From Thermoanaerobaculia bacterium (lineage in GTDB: Bacteria; Acidobacteriota; Thermoanaerobaculia; Multivoradales; J023), in NCBI GenBank assembly GCA_030431255.1, contig JAUIJL010000036.1, positions 1-59,538 on the forward strand: a DNA stretch of 59,538 nucleotides, written 5' to 3'. A program made the translations under genes and the position numbers. Below are positions 1-9,061 of the stretch, one piece after another (the first letter of the stretch is position 1; each line of letters starts with the position of its first letter). The notes beneath the pieces are model-generated. The model had not been told where the DNA came from and ran no database searches. It saw only the letters and a list, made by a program, of their open reading frames with translations.

Positions 1-301
1 CACGGTCAAATCCCCCTCTCCTCCCCCCGGCCCCCCACCTCTCCCCCTCAGACGACGGCGGGTCTCAACAGAGTTGAGAGAAGACACAGAATTTATCCTT
101 GATAAATATAGAGGCTTCCCTTGCCTTGTCCCTCCGGGACGGCTCGGAAGGCGCGCGGCGCGCTCAGTGGGCATTCGTCACGTATTCGCAACGGTCCGTC
201 CAGAACCTTGGCCCTTCGCGATGGGATGATGCAGTATGCATGCTTGGGCCGTCGAGGCCCTGTAGACCTTGTGGAAGCCAAGCCGTCGAAAAGGATCCTC
301 C
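1..301. other. Upstream region without a recognised gene
   Basis: No reading frame here looks like a real protein. The start is C-rich, followed by an AT-richer patch around 92-112 that could hold promoter elements for the peptidase starting at 302. No clear -35/-10 pair or terminator was seen. Confidence 0.4.
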
Positions 302-2506
302 ATGCTCGTTCCAAGCCGATCGTCCCGAGTCGTTTCAGCTTTTGTCATCTCGGTCTGCCTGTTGCTCGCGGCCTCAGCACCGGCGGAGCAGGTCGCGGCC
401 GGCGACGAAACGGTGTGGATCACCCTCGGCACCGACGCCTTCGACACCCTGCGGGTCCGCACCGACCTGAGCTTCGAATCCCATGCGTTGAAAGCCGAGG
501 CCGAGGGATCTCAGGTGGTGGCCACCCGGATCCATGCCCGCGACCTGGAGCGCATCTCCGCCGTGCTCCACGAAGAGCACCATCGGTGCGGTGGATTCAT
601 GGCCCATGCTTCTTTCGAAAAGGCCCAGGAGGCGTTGGCGTCGGCGGCTCTGCCCGAGGTCAAGGCCCTGCCCAAGGCCTTCCAAATCAACCAAGGGGCT
701 GTGGTGGGCTCGCTCAAAAGCAAGCTCGATCGCGATCGCATCCGGAATACCATCGACGCCCTTTCCACCCGATTCAACAACCGCTTTTACCGGCATCCGT
801 CCGGCCGCAACGCCGCGATCTACTTGCGCAACCTATGGCGGGGTTTCGCCGGGCAGCGTCCCGAGGTGACGGTCGAGCTTTACGAGCACCCGGGTTGGAC
901 CCAACCGTCGGTGATTCTCACCATCCCCGGCACCACCTTGCCCGACGAGGTGGTGGTGCTCGGCGGTCACCTGGACTCGATCACCCGCGACAACAGCAAC
1001 GCTGATTTTCTGGCGCCGGGGGCCGACGACAACGCGTCGGGCATCGCGGTGTTGAGCGAGGTGATCCGGGCCACCCTGGCCAACGGCTTCCGGCCGGATC
1101 GCACCGTGCAATTCATGGGGTATGCCGCCGAGGAGGTGGGGCTGCTGGGGTCCCAAGAAATCGCCAACGCCTACCAACAAAGCGGGGTCAACGTGGTGGC
1201 GGTGCTGCAATTGGATATGACCGCTTTCCGCGGCTCAGTGAACGACATCGTGCTGATCAGCGATTTCACCAACGGTCCGCTGAACAACTTCGTCGGCCGG
1301 TTGGTGGACACTTACCAACCCAACCTCAGCCGCACCTCGTCGGCCTGCGGTTACGCCTGCTCCGACCACGCGTCCTGGACCGCCGCCGGTTTCCCGGCGT
1401 CGTTTCCCCACGAGGCGAAATTCGGCGAGGGCAATCCCAACATTCACACGGTCGACGACACCCTGGACATCTTCGGCAACAACGCCAACCACGCGATCAA
1501 ATTTGCCCACCTGGCCGCCGCTTTCATGGTCGAAACCGCCTTCGAGCCGGTGCAGCCTCCGGAGGCGCCCACGGATCTCGTGGCAGAGGCGTCTTCCAAC
1601 GCGTCCATCGATTTGAGCTGGCAGGATGGGTCCGACAACGAAACCGGATTCAAAATTCAAAGCCGCCCGGGCACCACCGGCGCCTTCCAGACCCTCACCA
1701 CCGTCGATGCCGACACCACCGAATTCACCGTCGAGGATCTACCGTCCGGCACCCTTTACAGCTTCCGCGTGCGCGCCGTGAATTCCGGAGGAGAATCCGC
1801 CCATTCCAACATCGCGGAAGCCGCCACCCTCGGCGAAACGCCACCGGCCAACCTCACCGCCACCGCCATCTCGGCCACAGAGGTCACCCTCAGTTGGGAA
1901 GATCGATCCACCGGTGAAAGTGGATTTGCCGTCCAAGGCAAGCTCGCGTCCGCCGGCGCCTATCAAGATCTGCTGGTGGCGGTCGACAGCTCGTCGGTCG
2001 TCGTCAGCGATCTGGACCCCCAAAGCGACTACCTTTTCCGCGTCCGGGCCACCGGTGGAGCCGGCGATTCCACCTACTCCAACGAAGCCGCGGCCACCAC
2101 CTTCATCGGCGATCCCGAGCCGTGCGTGGCGGGTCCGTCCACGCTGTGCCTGGGCGGTGGTCGATTCAAGGTCGAGGTCGACTGGCAGGTCGACGACGAC
2201 TCAGGCCAAGCCCAGGTGGTGCCAGGCGCCTCCGACGACTCCGGTCTGCTGTGGTTCTTCCAGGCCGATAACTGGGAGCTGCTGATCAAAGTGCTCGACG
2301 GCTGTGGTCTCAACCAACACTTCTGGGTCTTCACCGCCGCCACCACCGACCTGCAATACGAGCTGGTGGTCACCGACTCCTGGACGGGATATCGTTCCAC
2401 TTACACCAACTCCGCCGGTGTTGCGTCCCCGGCGATTACCGACATCGAAGCCTTCGCCACCTGCGCGGCCATCGAGCCCCAGGCGTTCCTAGGAGAGATC
2501 CCATGA
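302..2506 (+). CDS. Secreted M28 zinc aminopeptidase with two FN3 domains
   Basis: Exported metallo-aminopeptidase of the M28 family (Vibrio leucyl-aminopeptidase type), 734 aa. The ATG at 302 opens a typical signal peptide (about 1-27); a GTG at 269 would only add charged residues before it. Order: signal peptide, propeptide-like region (about 35-140), M28 catalytic domain (about 150-425), two fibronectin type III domains (about 430-600), and a four-cysteine C-terminal domain containing NWELLIKVLDGC. Metal and catalytic residues are present: H223 (GGHLDS), D242/D243 (ADDNASG), E277/E278 (AAEEVG), D305 (QLDM), H382 (IHTVDD). The C-terminal domain recurs on exported Acidobacteriota proteins (family knowledge). 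The stop overlaps the next start (ATGA), implying translational coupling. A paralogue with a different tail starts at 57864. Confidence 0.93.
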   Translation: MLVPSRSSRVVSAFVISVCLLLAASAPAEQVAAGDETVWITLGTDAFDTLRVRTDLSFESHALKAEAEGSQVVATRIHARDLERISAVLHEEHHRCGGFMAHASFEKAQEALASAALPEVKALPKAFQINQGAVVGSLKSKLDRDRIRNTIDALSTRFNNRFYRHPSGRNAAIYLRNLWRGFAGQRPEVTVELYEHPGWTQPSVILTIPGTTLPDEVVVLGGHLDSITRDNSNADFLAPGADDNASGIAVLSEVIRATLANGFRPDRTVQFMGYAAEEVGLLGSQEIANAYQQSGVNVVAVLQLDMTAFRGSVNDIVLISDFTNGPLNNFVGRLVDTYQPNLSRTSSACGYACSDHASWTAAGFPASFPHEAKFGEGNPNIHTVDDTLDIFGNNANHAIKFAHLAAAFMVETAFEPVQPPEAPTDLVAEASSNASIDLSWQDGSDNETGFKIQSRPGTTGAFQTLTTVDADTTEFTVEDLPSGTLYSFRVRAVNSGGESAHSNIAEAATLGETPPANLTATAISATEVTLSWEDRSTGESGFAVQGKLASAGAYQDLLVAVDSSSVVVSDLDPQSDYLFRVRATGGAGDSTYSNEAAATTFIGDPEPCVAGPSTLCLGGGRFKVEVDWQVDDDSGQAQVVPGASDDSGLLWFFQADNWELLIKVLDGCGLNQHFWVFTAATTDLQYELVVTDSWTGYRSTYTNSAGVASPAITDIEAFATCAAIEPQAFLGEIP

Positions 2507-2799
2507 TCCTCGTCACCGGCAGCGTGCTCGGTCGAGAAGACACCATCCAAGAGCTGCTCGAAATCAGCCGAGAGCACGTCCAACGCTCGCTCACCGAGCC
2601 CGGCTGCATTACCCACGGTGTGTATGTCGACGCGGAAAACCCCTTGCGTCTGGTTTTCGTCGAGCAATGGAAAGATCGCGAATCCCTAGGCCTGCACTTC
2701 CAAGTCCCCGGCTCCATCGAATTCGTCAGCCACCTGCGTCGTTTGGCCGCCGAGCCACCGAGCTTAAATGTTTATGATGCGATGCCCATCGAGATGTGA
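2503..2799 (+). CDS. Antibiotic biosynthesis monooxygenase (ABM) family protein
   Basis: 98 aa, the usual length of a single ABM ferredoxin-like domain (YgiN-type quinol monooxygenases and relatives). Seen: N-terminal strand MILVTGSVLG, helix with SREHVQRSLTEPGC, then the family-like segment RLVFVEQWKDRESLGLHF. Members act as small cofactor-independent monooxygenases on quinols or aromatic compounds, usually as cytoplasmic dimers; the substrate cannot be read here. It overlaps the peptidase stop by 4 bases, with AGGAGA just upstream of the ATG. Confidence 0.8.
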   Translation: MILVTGSVLGREDTIQELLEISREHVQRSLTEPGCITHGVYVDAENPLRLVFVEQWKDRESLGLHFQVPGSIEFVSHLRRLAAEPPSLNVYDAMPIEM

Positions 2800-2862
2800 G
2801 CTGCCCCTGCCGATTCGACAGGCGGCAGCCTTGGACCCGACGCACCCCACAGGAGAGAGCTA

Positions 2863-3294
2863 GTGGCCGATCATGCGAAAACCACAGCCGTGACGGTGAT
2901 TCCAACCCTGCGATACCACGATGCAGCGGCAGCCATCGCGTGGCTTTGCGAGGCATTTGGATTCGAGAAGCACCTTGTCGTGCCCGGTGAAGACGGCACC
3001 ATCGCCCACGCACAGCTCGTCTTTGGGAACGGAATGGTCATGCTCGGCTCCGCGCGCGCGGGCGAGCTCGACCATCTTCAAAAGCCGCCGAGCGCTCTGG
3101 GTGGCGCCGTCTCTCAAAGCCCGTACATCATCGTCGACGATGCCGACGAACACTACACACGAGCCGTCGCGGCAGGCGCGGAGATCGTGATTGAAATTAA
3201 GGACGAGGACTATGGGGGACGGGGCTACACTTGCCGCGATCCCGAAGGGCACGTTTGGAATTTCGGCTCCTACGATCCCTGGGCCTCCCTCTAA
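2863..3294 (+). CDS. VOC family (glyoxalase/bleomycin-resistance-like) protein
   Basis: 143 aa from a GTG at 2863, preceded by AGGAGAG at good spacing. The vicinal-oxygen-chelate fold is suggested by VIPTLRYHDAAAAIAWLCEAFGF at the N-terminus, FGNGMVMLGSAR in the middle and DPEGHVWNFGSYDPW at the end, as in PhnB-like and YcsE-like members. The terminal EGHVWNF contributes a typical metal-ligand position. The reaction cannot be assigned: the family covers isomerases, dioxygenases and antibiotic-binding proteins. It is probably transcribed with its upstream neighbours. Confidence 0.85.
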   Translation: MADHAKTTAVTVIPTLRYHDAAAAIAWLCEAFGFEKHLVVPGEDGTIAHAQLVFGNGMVMLGSARAGELDHLQKPPSALGGAVSQSPYIIVDDADEHYTRAVAAGAEIVIEIKDEDYGGRGYTCRDPEGHVWNFGSYDPWASL

Positions 3295-3363
3295 TGACTC
3301 AGGTGGGCAAACTGGCCAATCCCTTCTATTGAGAGCAAGACCCAATCCAGCAAGACTCCGGAA

Positions 3364-3651
3364 GTGAAGAGACTCAACCTCAGAGATTTTTCGCGCAGTG
3401 ACGGAATCGCCCTGCTGCTCACCTTCTTTGTAGTAGGCCCGGTCATCGGTTTCTTGTCGGCCGCTTTTGCTATTGGTCCTTTGGCGGTCTATTTGTTTGA
3501 CGTCTCTTCATTTGAAGGACTTTCGGGTTACTTTGTAGTCTTTATTGTCATGCCGATTTGCATCATCGTAAGCAGCGCTGGTCTTTGCTATTTGCACTAT
3601 CGAAGGATCATAAGAAAGAAGATTAGCAACGTCTCGAGCACTGACTGTTGA
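3364..3651 (+). CDS. Small membrane protein of unknown function
   Basis: 95 aa from a GTG at 3364. Two strongly hydrophobic stretches (about 16-48 and 57-77) predict two or three membrane helices, with a basic C-terminal tail (YRRIIRKK). No family was recognised. Base composition is noticeably more AT-rich than in the neighbours, which suggests separate ancestry. The start is weakly supported because no strong ribosome-binding site is visible. Confidence 0.5.
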   Translation: MKRLNLRDFSRSDGIALLLTFFVVGPVIGFLSAAFAIGPLAVYLFDVSSFEGLSGYFVVFIVMPICIIVSSAGLCYLHYRRIIRKKISNVSSTDC

Positions 3652-3674
3652 TCACGTCATAAGGCTGAAGACCC

Positions 3675-4223
3675 ATGCACGTCGCCCAGCTCACCGCCGA
3701 TGACCTAGCGCAGTACCGAGCGCTCATGCTCGAAGCCTACGCCCAGGCGCCCACCGCCTTTACCTCCACTCCCGAAGAGCGCGCTGCCGAGCCCGAGTCT
3801 TGGTGGGCGCGGCGAGTCGCAAATCCAAGGGGTCTCACCGCCACGTTCGGTGCTTTTCGTGACGCAGAGCTCATCGGTACCGTCGCCCTTGAGCTCAACA
3901 AGAAGCCCAAAACACGACACAAGGCCCGTCTCATCGCCATGTACGTCAAGCCGGAGGCTAGGGGTCTGGGCGCAGGGCGTCTATTGGTGAGCAGCTTGTT
4001 GGAATATGCGGTGGCTCAGTCGGGGCTCGAGGTGATCACACTGACCGTGACCCAAGGCAATGCGCCCGCCGAGTCGCTCTACAAGTCGTTCGGCTTCGAA
4101 GCATTCGGGGTCGAGCCCATGGCTATTCGCGGACCGGAAGGGTATCTTGACAAGGTCCACATGTGGCACCGGGTGAGGGCTGACGATGGAACCACCGTTG
4201 AGCTGGGTAAAACACGCGCATGA
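3675..4223 (+). CDS. GNAT family N-acetyltransferase
   Basis: 182 aa. The acetyl-CoA binding motif A is visible as YVKPEARGLGAGRLL (R-x-x-G-x-G type), followed by the motif B region EVITLTVTQGNAPAESLYKSFGF, which is classical for GNAT enzymes. The substrate (amino group of a small molecule or protein N-terminus) cannot be read. The stop overlaps the next start by ATGA, so it is likely co-translated with the QEGLA-type peptidase gene that follows. Confidence 0.88.
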   Translation: MHVAQLTADDLAQYRALMLEAYAQAPTAFTSTPEERAAEPESWWARRVANPRGLTATFGAFRDAELIGTVALELNKKPKTRHKARLIAMYVKPEARGLGAGRLLVSSLLEYAVAQSGLEVITLTVTQGNAPAESLYKSFGFEAFGVEPMAIRGPEGYLDKVHMWHRVRADDGTTVELGKTRA

Positions 4224-5229
4224 GTAAAATCACAAGCGAGCGCAAGCAGCAGATCCGACAACGCGCTGAGGATCTGAAAAGCCTGGAAGGATCGGTGCGT
4301 TTGCTGCGGGCGATCACCTGGCCGGATTCGGTCAAAGCGGAATTCTTTGAAAAGGGCGGGCGCGAGCTGCCTCGGGTGATCTACGAGCCCATGGACATGT
4401 CGGCGGTGATCGACGGGCTTCTCGGATTTAAGAACGACCTGTCGGACGATCCGGTGGATCAGTGGTTTTTCCGCCAAGCTGACGCCATCGAGACGGGGGC
4501 GCACATGCTGGCGAGCCTCGGCACCGCCGATTTCTTCCACTGGTCGTCGAAGGTTTACGGTCGGCCCACGGATCCGTCGATCGACGGCCGGTCGACGGTC
4601 TTGGACCTGGCGCGACATTTGGACGAAACCCTCAGCGACTTGCAGGGGGTGCATATCGGAGCACCGCCCAAGGCCTGCCATTTGGCGTTCGGGGTGGCGG
4701 AGACCATTCGCACGGCCGTGGACGAGCGATTCGGCGAGGACGCTCCAGAAGTGGAAATTGTCGACGGCTTGGCGTCCAACGCCATCGCCGGTCCGCGCCG
4801 GATCCGCCTGCGTCGTGACGCTTGCTTCACCGATCTCGACGCCGAGCAATTGCTGCATCACGAAGCCTACATCCACGTAGCCACCGCCCTGAACGGCCGT
4901 TACCAAGAAGACTTGCCGATCCTGAGCGCCGGGCACCCCGGCACCACGCGAACCCAAGAAGGCCTGGCCGTCTTTGCTGAGCTGATCAGCGGATCGTGGG
5001 ATATCGATCGGCTGCGGCGCCTGGCCCGTCGGGTGATCACGATCCAAATGGCCGTCGACGGAGCGGACTTTCTCGACATCTACCGTTACTTCCTCGACCA
5101 AGGTGTCGAGCCTGAGCAAGCCTTCGAAAACGCCCGTCGAGTCTTCCGCGGCGGCCCCATCACCGGAGGCGCGCCGTTCACCAAAGACGCCGTCTACCTC
5201 GATGGCTTGCTGCAAGTTCATTCCTACCT
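4220..5229 (+). pseudogene. QEGLA/MATCAP-family peptidase (DUF1704), 5' part, interrupted by an IS
   Basis: First 336 codons of a protein of the DUF1704 family (flavohemoglobin expression-modulating QEGLA motif proteins; eukaryotic relatives are the MATCAP tyrosine carboxypeptidases). The zinc motif HEAYIH (H214, E215, H219; HExxxH) and QEGLA (246-250, within TRTQEGLAVF) are intact. The gene is cut after position 5229 by an ISL3 element and resumes at 6556 or 6564. Removing the element and one 8-bp duplication joins the parts in frame into a 426-residue protein. As it stands, reading continues into the element and stops at 5356, so the last ~90 residues are lost. Whether the truncated protein keeps activity is unknown. 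Confidence 0.88.
5222..5229. repeat. ISL3 target-site duplication, left copy (TCCTACCT)
   Basis: The 8 bases TCCTACCT precede the left end of the element and are repeated exactly after its right end at 6556-6563. Eight base pairs is the usual duplication length for ISL3-family elements, and the perfect match indicates a recent insertion. Confidence 0.92.
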
Positions 5230-6555
5230 GGCTCATCACCAACTTGTGTGGAACCGCGTCTCAGAATCCAGTAGTTTTTGCCCATGCAAGACACCAAACT
5301 CTATGAAGCCGTCCTCGGATTGGAGTCCCCATGGGAAGTCGTCAACGTCGAGCTGAAAGTGGCGGAGGAAACCGTATTGGTCGAGGTCGAGAGCGCCGCA
5401 CGGCGCTTGCCCTGTCCGACCTGTGGGGAGCCTAGCCCGATCTACGATTCCTCGACTCGTCGATGGCGGCACCTGGACACCTGCCAATTCCAAACCATCC
5501 TCAGTACCGAGGTGCCTCGCGTCAAGTGCCTCGAGCACGGCGTCAAACGGGTCCAGGTCCCCTGGGCCGACCGCAGGTCGAAATTCACCGCCATGTTCGA
5601 GCAACTGGTCCTTCGCTGGCTTGAGGTGGCGTGCATCAGCGCCGTCGCCGAGCTGTTCGGGCTGAGCTGGGGCACGGTCGACGGTATCCAGAAGCGAGCA
5701 GTCCAGCGAGGTATCAAACGGCGAAGCTACGAGGAAGGGAGAAGGCTGCCCGAGCGGATCGGTATCGACGAGAAGTCGTTCAAAAAAGGCCACGATTACG
5801 TGACGGTCATCTGCGATCAGACCGGTGGAAACGTCGTGCATGTCGCCGACGGGCGCAAGGCTGAGGTGGTCGAGGATTACTTGAAGAGCTTCGACGAAAA
5901 GGAACGAGCCTCGGTCCGAACTGTGGCCATGGACATGTGGCAAGGCTACATCTCGGCGGTCACCACCTGGATCCCCGACGCGGAGAAGAAGATCTGCTTC
6001 GACAAATTCCATGTCGCCCAGCATCTGGGCAAGGCGGTCGATCAAGTGAGACGCGCCGAGAACAAGAAGCTTCGAGCCGAAGGGAACGACGCCCTCAAAG
6101 GAACCCGTTACCACTGGTTGGGCAATTCGACCGAGCTGAGTCGGGAACGACTGGCGGAGCTGGCGGGCTTGACGAAAGTGGCCAAGAGAACAGGCCGAGC
6201 CTGGGTGCTCAAAGAGATCGGCATGGACGCTTGGCGCTACAAAAGCCGTGGCTGGGCTCGGAAGGCGCTGACGAAGTGGTACGAGAGCGCGATCCGCTGC
6301 CGGATGGAGCCGGTCAAGAAGGTGGCTCGGACGATCAAAAAGCACATGGAAGGGATCATCAACGCGATCTACCACGGGGTGACCAACGCCCGTTCGGAAA
6401 GCATCAACTCTCGGATCCAGTGGATCAAATACACGGCTCGAGGATTTCGGAACCGAGAGCGTTTTCGTAATGCGATCTACTTCCATTTAGGCGGTCTCGA
6501 TATGACTCCAGAGGCCCTCAAGCCGATCGGGTTCCACACAAGTTAGTGAAGAGCC
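5230..6555 (+). mobile_element. Complete ISL3-family insertion sequence (1326 bp)
   Basis: Bounded by 26-bp terminal inverted repeats (5230-5255 and 6530-6555) that match at 24 of 26 positions and begin GGCTC, flanked by the perfect duplication TCCTACCT. It contains one full-length transposase gene (5284-6546) on the + strand, whose stop codon lies inside the right repeat. The element appears intact and potentially active. It sits in the coding sequence of the QEGLA-type peptidase gene. Confidence 0.95.
5284..6546 (+). CDS. ISL3 family transposase
   Basis: 420 aa DDE transposase, the expected ISL3 length. The N-terminal zinc-ribbon segment shows CPTCGE and a later KCLEHG pair; a helix-turn-helix-like region follows (about 110-145). 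DDE candidates are D in ERIGIDEKSF, D in RTVAMDMWQGY and E in ARSESINSRIQ, with the typical ISL3 C-terminus YTARGFRNRERFRNAIYFHLG. The ATG at 5284 is preferred; a TTG two codons upstream is possible. The frame is uninterrupted. Confidence 0.95.
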   Translation: MQDTKLYEAVLGLESPWEVVNVELKVAEETVLVEVESAARRLPCPTCGEPSPIYDSSTRRWRHLDTCQFQTILSTEVPRVKCLEHGVKRVQVPWADRRSKFTAMFEQLVLRWLEVACISAVAELFGLSWGTVDGIQKRAVQRGIKRRSYEEGRRLPERIGIDEKSFKKGHDYVTVICDQTGGNVVHVADGRKAEVVEDYLKSFDEKERASVRTVAMDMWQGYISAVTTWIPDAEKKICFDKFHVAQHLGKAVDQVRRAENKKLRAEGNDALKGTRYHWLGNSTELSRERLAELAGLTKVAKRTGRAWVLKEIGMDAWRYKSRGWARKALTKWYESAIRCRMEPVKKVARTIKKHMEGIINAIYHGVTNARSESINSRIQWIKYTARGFRNRERFRNAIYFHLGGLDMTPEALKPIGFHTS

Positions 6556-6834
6556 TCCTACCTGCGGACTCTCGTCGCCGAAGGCCGCGTCGACTGCCTG
6601 CGCCTGCTCTTCTGCGGCAAGCTCGACCTCGAAGACCTACCCGTCCTGGCGCACCTACGAGCCGAAGGACTGCTGCGTCCCGCCCGTTACCTACCACCCT
6701 GGGCCGAGGATCTAAGGTTCCTATTGTCGTACCTGGGCCTTTCGGTGTTTCTCAACCAAGTGGATTTACTTTCTGTTCGGGAACGCTACCGCCAAGCTTT
6801 GGCGGAAACTGAGCGGGTTGAAGATAAGGTTTAG
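6556..6834 (+). pseudogene. QEGLA/MATCAP-family peptidase, severed 3' part
   Basis: After the duplicated TCCTACCT (6556-6563) the frame interrupted at 5229 resumes at 6564 and encodes the missing C-terminal ~90 residues: it starts RTLVAEGRVDCLRLLFCGK and ends DLLSVRERYRQALAETERVE followed by DKV and TAG at 6832-6834. There are no internal stops, so the interruption is recent. A diverged copy of this 3' end is at 8500-8635. Confidence 0.88.
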
Positions 6835-6924
6835 GAAGCCGTCCCCGAGGCACTGCCACTGAAAGATGCTCACAGAGAAAGGTCCACAGAGAAATGTCCG
6901 CAGATAGATCCCGACGCTGAGCAT

Positions 6925-7161
6925 TTGTGGATGGGACCCGGGTCTTTCTGGACGCAGCCTGCGGGGCAAACCCACATCACGGCAGCCGGTGAGGGCGGCA
7001 AAGCCACAGCATTCTTGGAGATTATGGAGGGACCGTATTTAGTGCGGCCGCCAGACGCGAGCTTTGACGACGGAGATGGTGCGGCTGGCTGGCGCCACAC
7101 TCGCATTTCCGCGGATTCGGAAGCTTTTTCGAAAGAGACTGCTTTTGAGGTGGAGCACTGA
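6925..7161 (+). pseudogene. Possible C-terminal fragment of a cupin (DUF4437-like) protein
   Basis: A 78-codon frame containing [16 protein letters not shown] and [19 protein letters not shown], which resembles the end of DUF4437-type cupin proteins (recognition from memory, not a search). The frame is open for about 20 codons upstream of the first ATG without an obvious start or ribosome-binding site, so this is more likely a broken remnant than a gene. The rest of the stretch to 7412 holds no gene I can support. Confidence 0.3.
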
Positions 7162-7412
7162 AGACTCGCTAGACTAGACCAAGCCGATACGTCGCGCGAT
7201 CACCGCGCTTCAGTTGGCGATCAGTGGCTTGCCGAGAAATAGCCGACCTTGCCCGCGCATACTCTTTAGAGCGGAGGGCAGCTTGCCCTCCCGATGAGCG
7301 GCTCGATCCGATCCTTTCCCGGCTGCAACATCTTCTAGGCTGGCCGAGCTGATTCCGCTCGGCGGGACAGTGATGACACGAGAGCCGGGGAGTCTTCCAG
7401 GCTGGAGAAAGA

Positions 7413-8348
7413 ATGCAAACTCAAGAACGGTTACAAGAAATGCAGGAAACTGGACACCTTGATGGATCGCGGACATCGAAAGATGGGCCGTCTTTGGTGG
7501 GAGTCCTGCTCTGCACGATTTTCGTGCTCATCGTTTCCTTATTCATTTCCCTACCCCTGTTGGCGTATCTTGAAGATCGCCTAGCGTTGTCCAGCGCGGG
7601 TTCTTCGGAACTAATTACGCTTTTGGTGTGTGCTATCGGTGCATTTTCTACCGGATGGTTTTTTGCCCTCCTGAGACGCGTATTCAAGGGAGGGGACATC
7701 GGAGCCATTTTTCGGAATTACTTTACTGCGTTCTTTCTTTTCAATGGGGTAACAGCGCTAGTGCTCTCTGTTGTGATAGCACTGCGGCACCATCTCGACA
7801 TCAGCGTTGTATTCTTCCTGCTCGCAGTCTCAGCCGGGTTCTCGGCAGGCTCGTCCTTGTTGTTTTCCGCGTTAAACTTCATGGTGTCGTGGATTTCGAG
7901 GTGGCCAGGGAATCTTCGCTTTTTCGAGAAGGCTGCGCTGGATTCGTTTGACTTTCTAGGTAAGAGAGCGGGCTATTCGAAGCCTAGAGTAGAGGCGGCT
8001 CGCAACTTCTATGTTGTCTTCGAGAGGCCATCGGAAAATCTCGCGTTCACCGTGGGTTGGGAGCGCGGTACGCTTACTCCCAGCATTTCCTTCTGGGTCG
8101 TCAAGCCGGAAGGCAGAATGACAATTGCTCTTCAAGATGTTTTGGAGAAGCTCGATGTTGGCGTAGATCTGAGCGCGTTCCCGCTCTGTGAAAACCTAAC
8201 GATCGAAGCGGGCTGGGTTCATATTCCAGGCGTCTTGAGCCAATTGCGAAGAAAGGGCGAGGTCGAACGCTTCTTGCACGCCCACGCAAAGGCTTTTCAA
8301 GCCAATCATGACGCCGTTCTGGAGGAGGTACGCAAACATTGCGGATAG
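7413..8348 (+). CDS. Membrane protein of unknown function with a soluble C-terminal domain
   Basis: 311 aa. After about 25 polar residues there are four predicted membrane helices (around 28-50, 62-85, 100-122, 127-150), then a soluble domain of about 155 residues that includes GYSKPRVEAARNFYVVFERP. No family was recognised. Base composition is lower in GC than the core genes. It sits between the true 3' end of the QEGLA gene and that gene's decayed duplicate, so it may have arrived by transfer. The ATG at 7413 follows a GGAGAAAG ribosome-binding site. Confidence 0.7.
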   Translation: MQTQERLQEMQETGHLDGSRTSKDGPSLVGVLLCTIFVLIVSLFISLPLLAYLEDRLALSSAGSSELITLLVCAIGAFSTGWFFALLRRVFKGGDIGAIFRNYFTAFFLFNGVTALVLSVVIALRHHLDISVVFFLLAVSAGFSAGSSLLFSALNFMVSWISRWPGNLRFFEKAALDSFDFLGKRAGYSKPRVEAARNFYVVFERPSENLAFTVGWERGTLTPSISFWVVKPEGRMTIALQDVLEKLDVGVDLSAFPLCENLTIEAGWVHIPGVLSQLRRKGEVERFLHAHAKAFQANHDAVLEEVRKHCG

Positions 8349-8499
8349 AACACCTGCTTCGCGCGCTGCCTGCTCGAGCTCGCGATCAGCAGGTATGGCA
8401 GAAGCAGCCTGCAAGAGCGTCTCCTGGATCGCTGCCGGCACACTCGCAATCCGCGTATCTTCCACTGTTGCACGAGACGCTGCATGGGAGCCGTCAGCG

Positions 8500-8635
8500 C
8501 AGGATCGAAAATTTGCGATTCCTATTGCTCGACCCCGGGTCCTTCGCTGACTCTGAAAGTAGATTTACTTTCTATCCGGGAGCGCTACCGTCGGGTTTTG
8601 GAGAAAACTGAGCGGACTTAAGATAAGGCAAGAAT
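8500..8635 (+). pseudogene. Decayed second copy of a QEGLA-gene 3' end
   Basis: Positions 8560-8629 align without gaps to 6761-6830 at 56 of 70 bases (hand count). In the matching frame they encode DLLSIRERYRRVLEKTERT then a stop, against DLLSVRERYRQALAETERV in the QEGLA gene, so most changes are synonymous or conservative. Just upstream, ENLRFLLL matches EDLRFLLS but in another frame, so the copy is frameshifted, and nothing upstream of about 8495 aligns. It is the remnant of a homologous gene rather than a recent duplicate. Confidence 0.7.
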
Positions 8636-9061
8636 ATTTCTTTCTGAAACGGCCCGTGGAGCGAACGCCGCTGAGCTGGTGTGTTGGGGCTGCAGGAAGA
8701 GGCTAGAGTCCGCACAGGGGATTGGATATCGTCACTGAGAGCCGAATAAACGGATAATAATCAGCGCTTTGCGGCGAGTCGACATAGCGAACGTTCGGTA
8801 AACAGCATTGACTGTTCGGTGAGTCGGCGACTAGAATTTGGAAATACAGAACGTCTCTTTTCAGAGAAGCCCGTAGTAGGTGTGCTCGCAGTCAAATCGC
8901 GTTGTAGAGCATGGGGAATATCGTGGATATGCGAAATTCATCAAAACAAGGTTGGCCGGCCGGGCGCGAAAGCGTGGAGGCTCTCCAGCAGGTGAGAGTT
9001 TACGTATACCTTTTGATCACTGGAGGGGCCGCCTACCTCCTGGCAGCATGAGGGCAAACGC
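8636..9061. other. Intergenic stretch without a recognised gene
   Basis: About 430 bases between the QEGLA remnant and the GH75-like pseudogene. Composition is AT-richer than the core genes. I see no coding-like frame, no terminator and no repeat, apart from possible promoter sequence for the gene starting at 9062. Confidence 0.4.

Noticed and set aside
8196-8465. A - strand frame overlapping the end of the 7413-8348 gene
   Set aside because: Looks moderately helical, but has no ribosome-binding site and mostly overlaps the clearer + strand gene.
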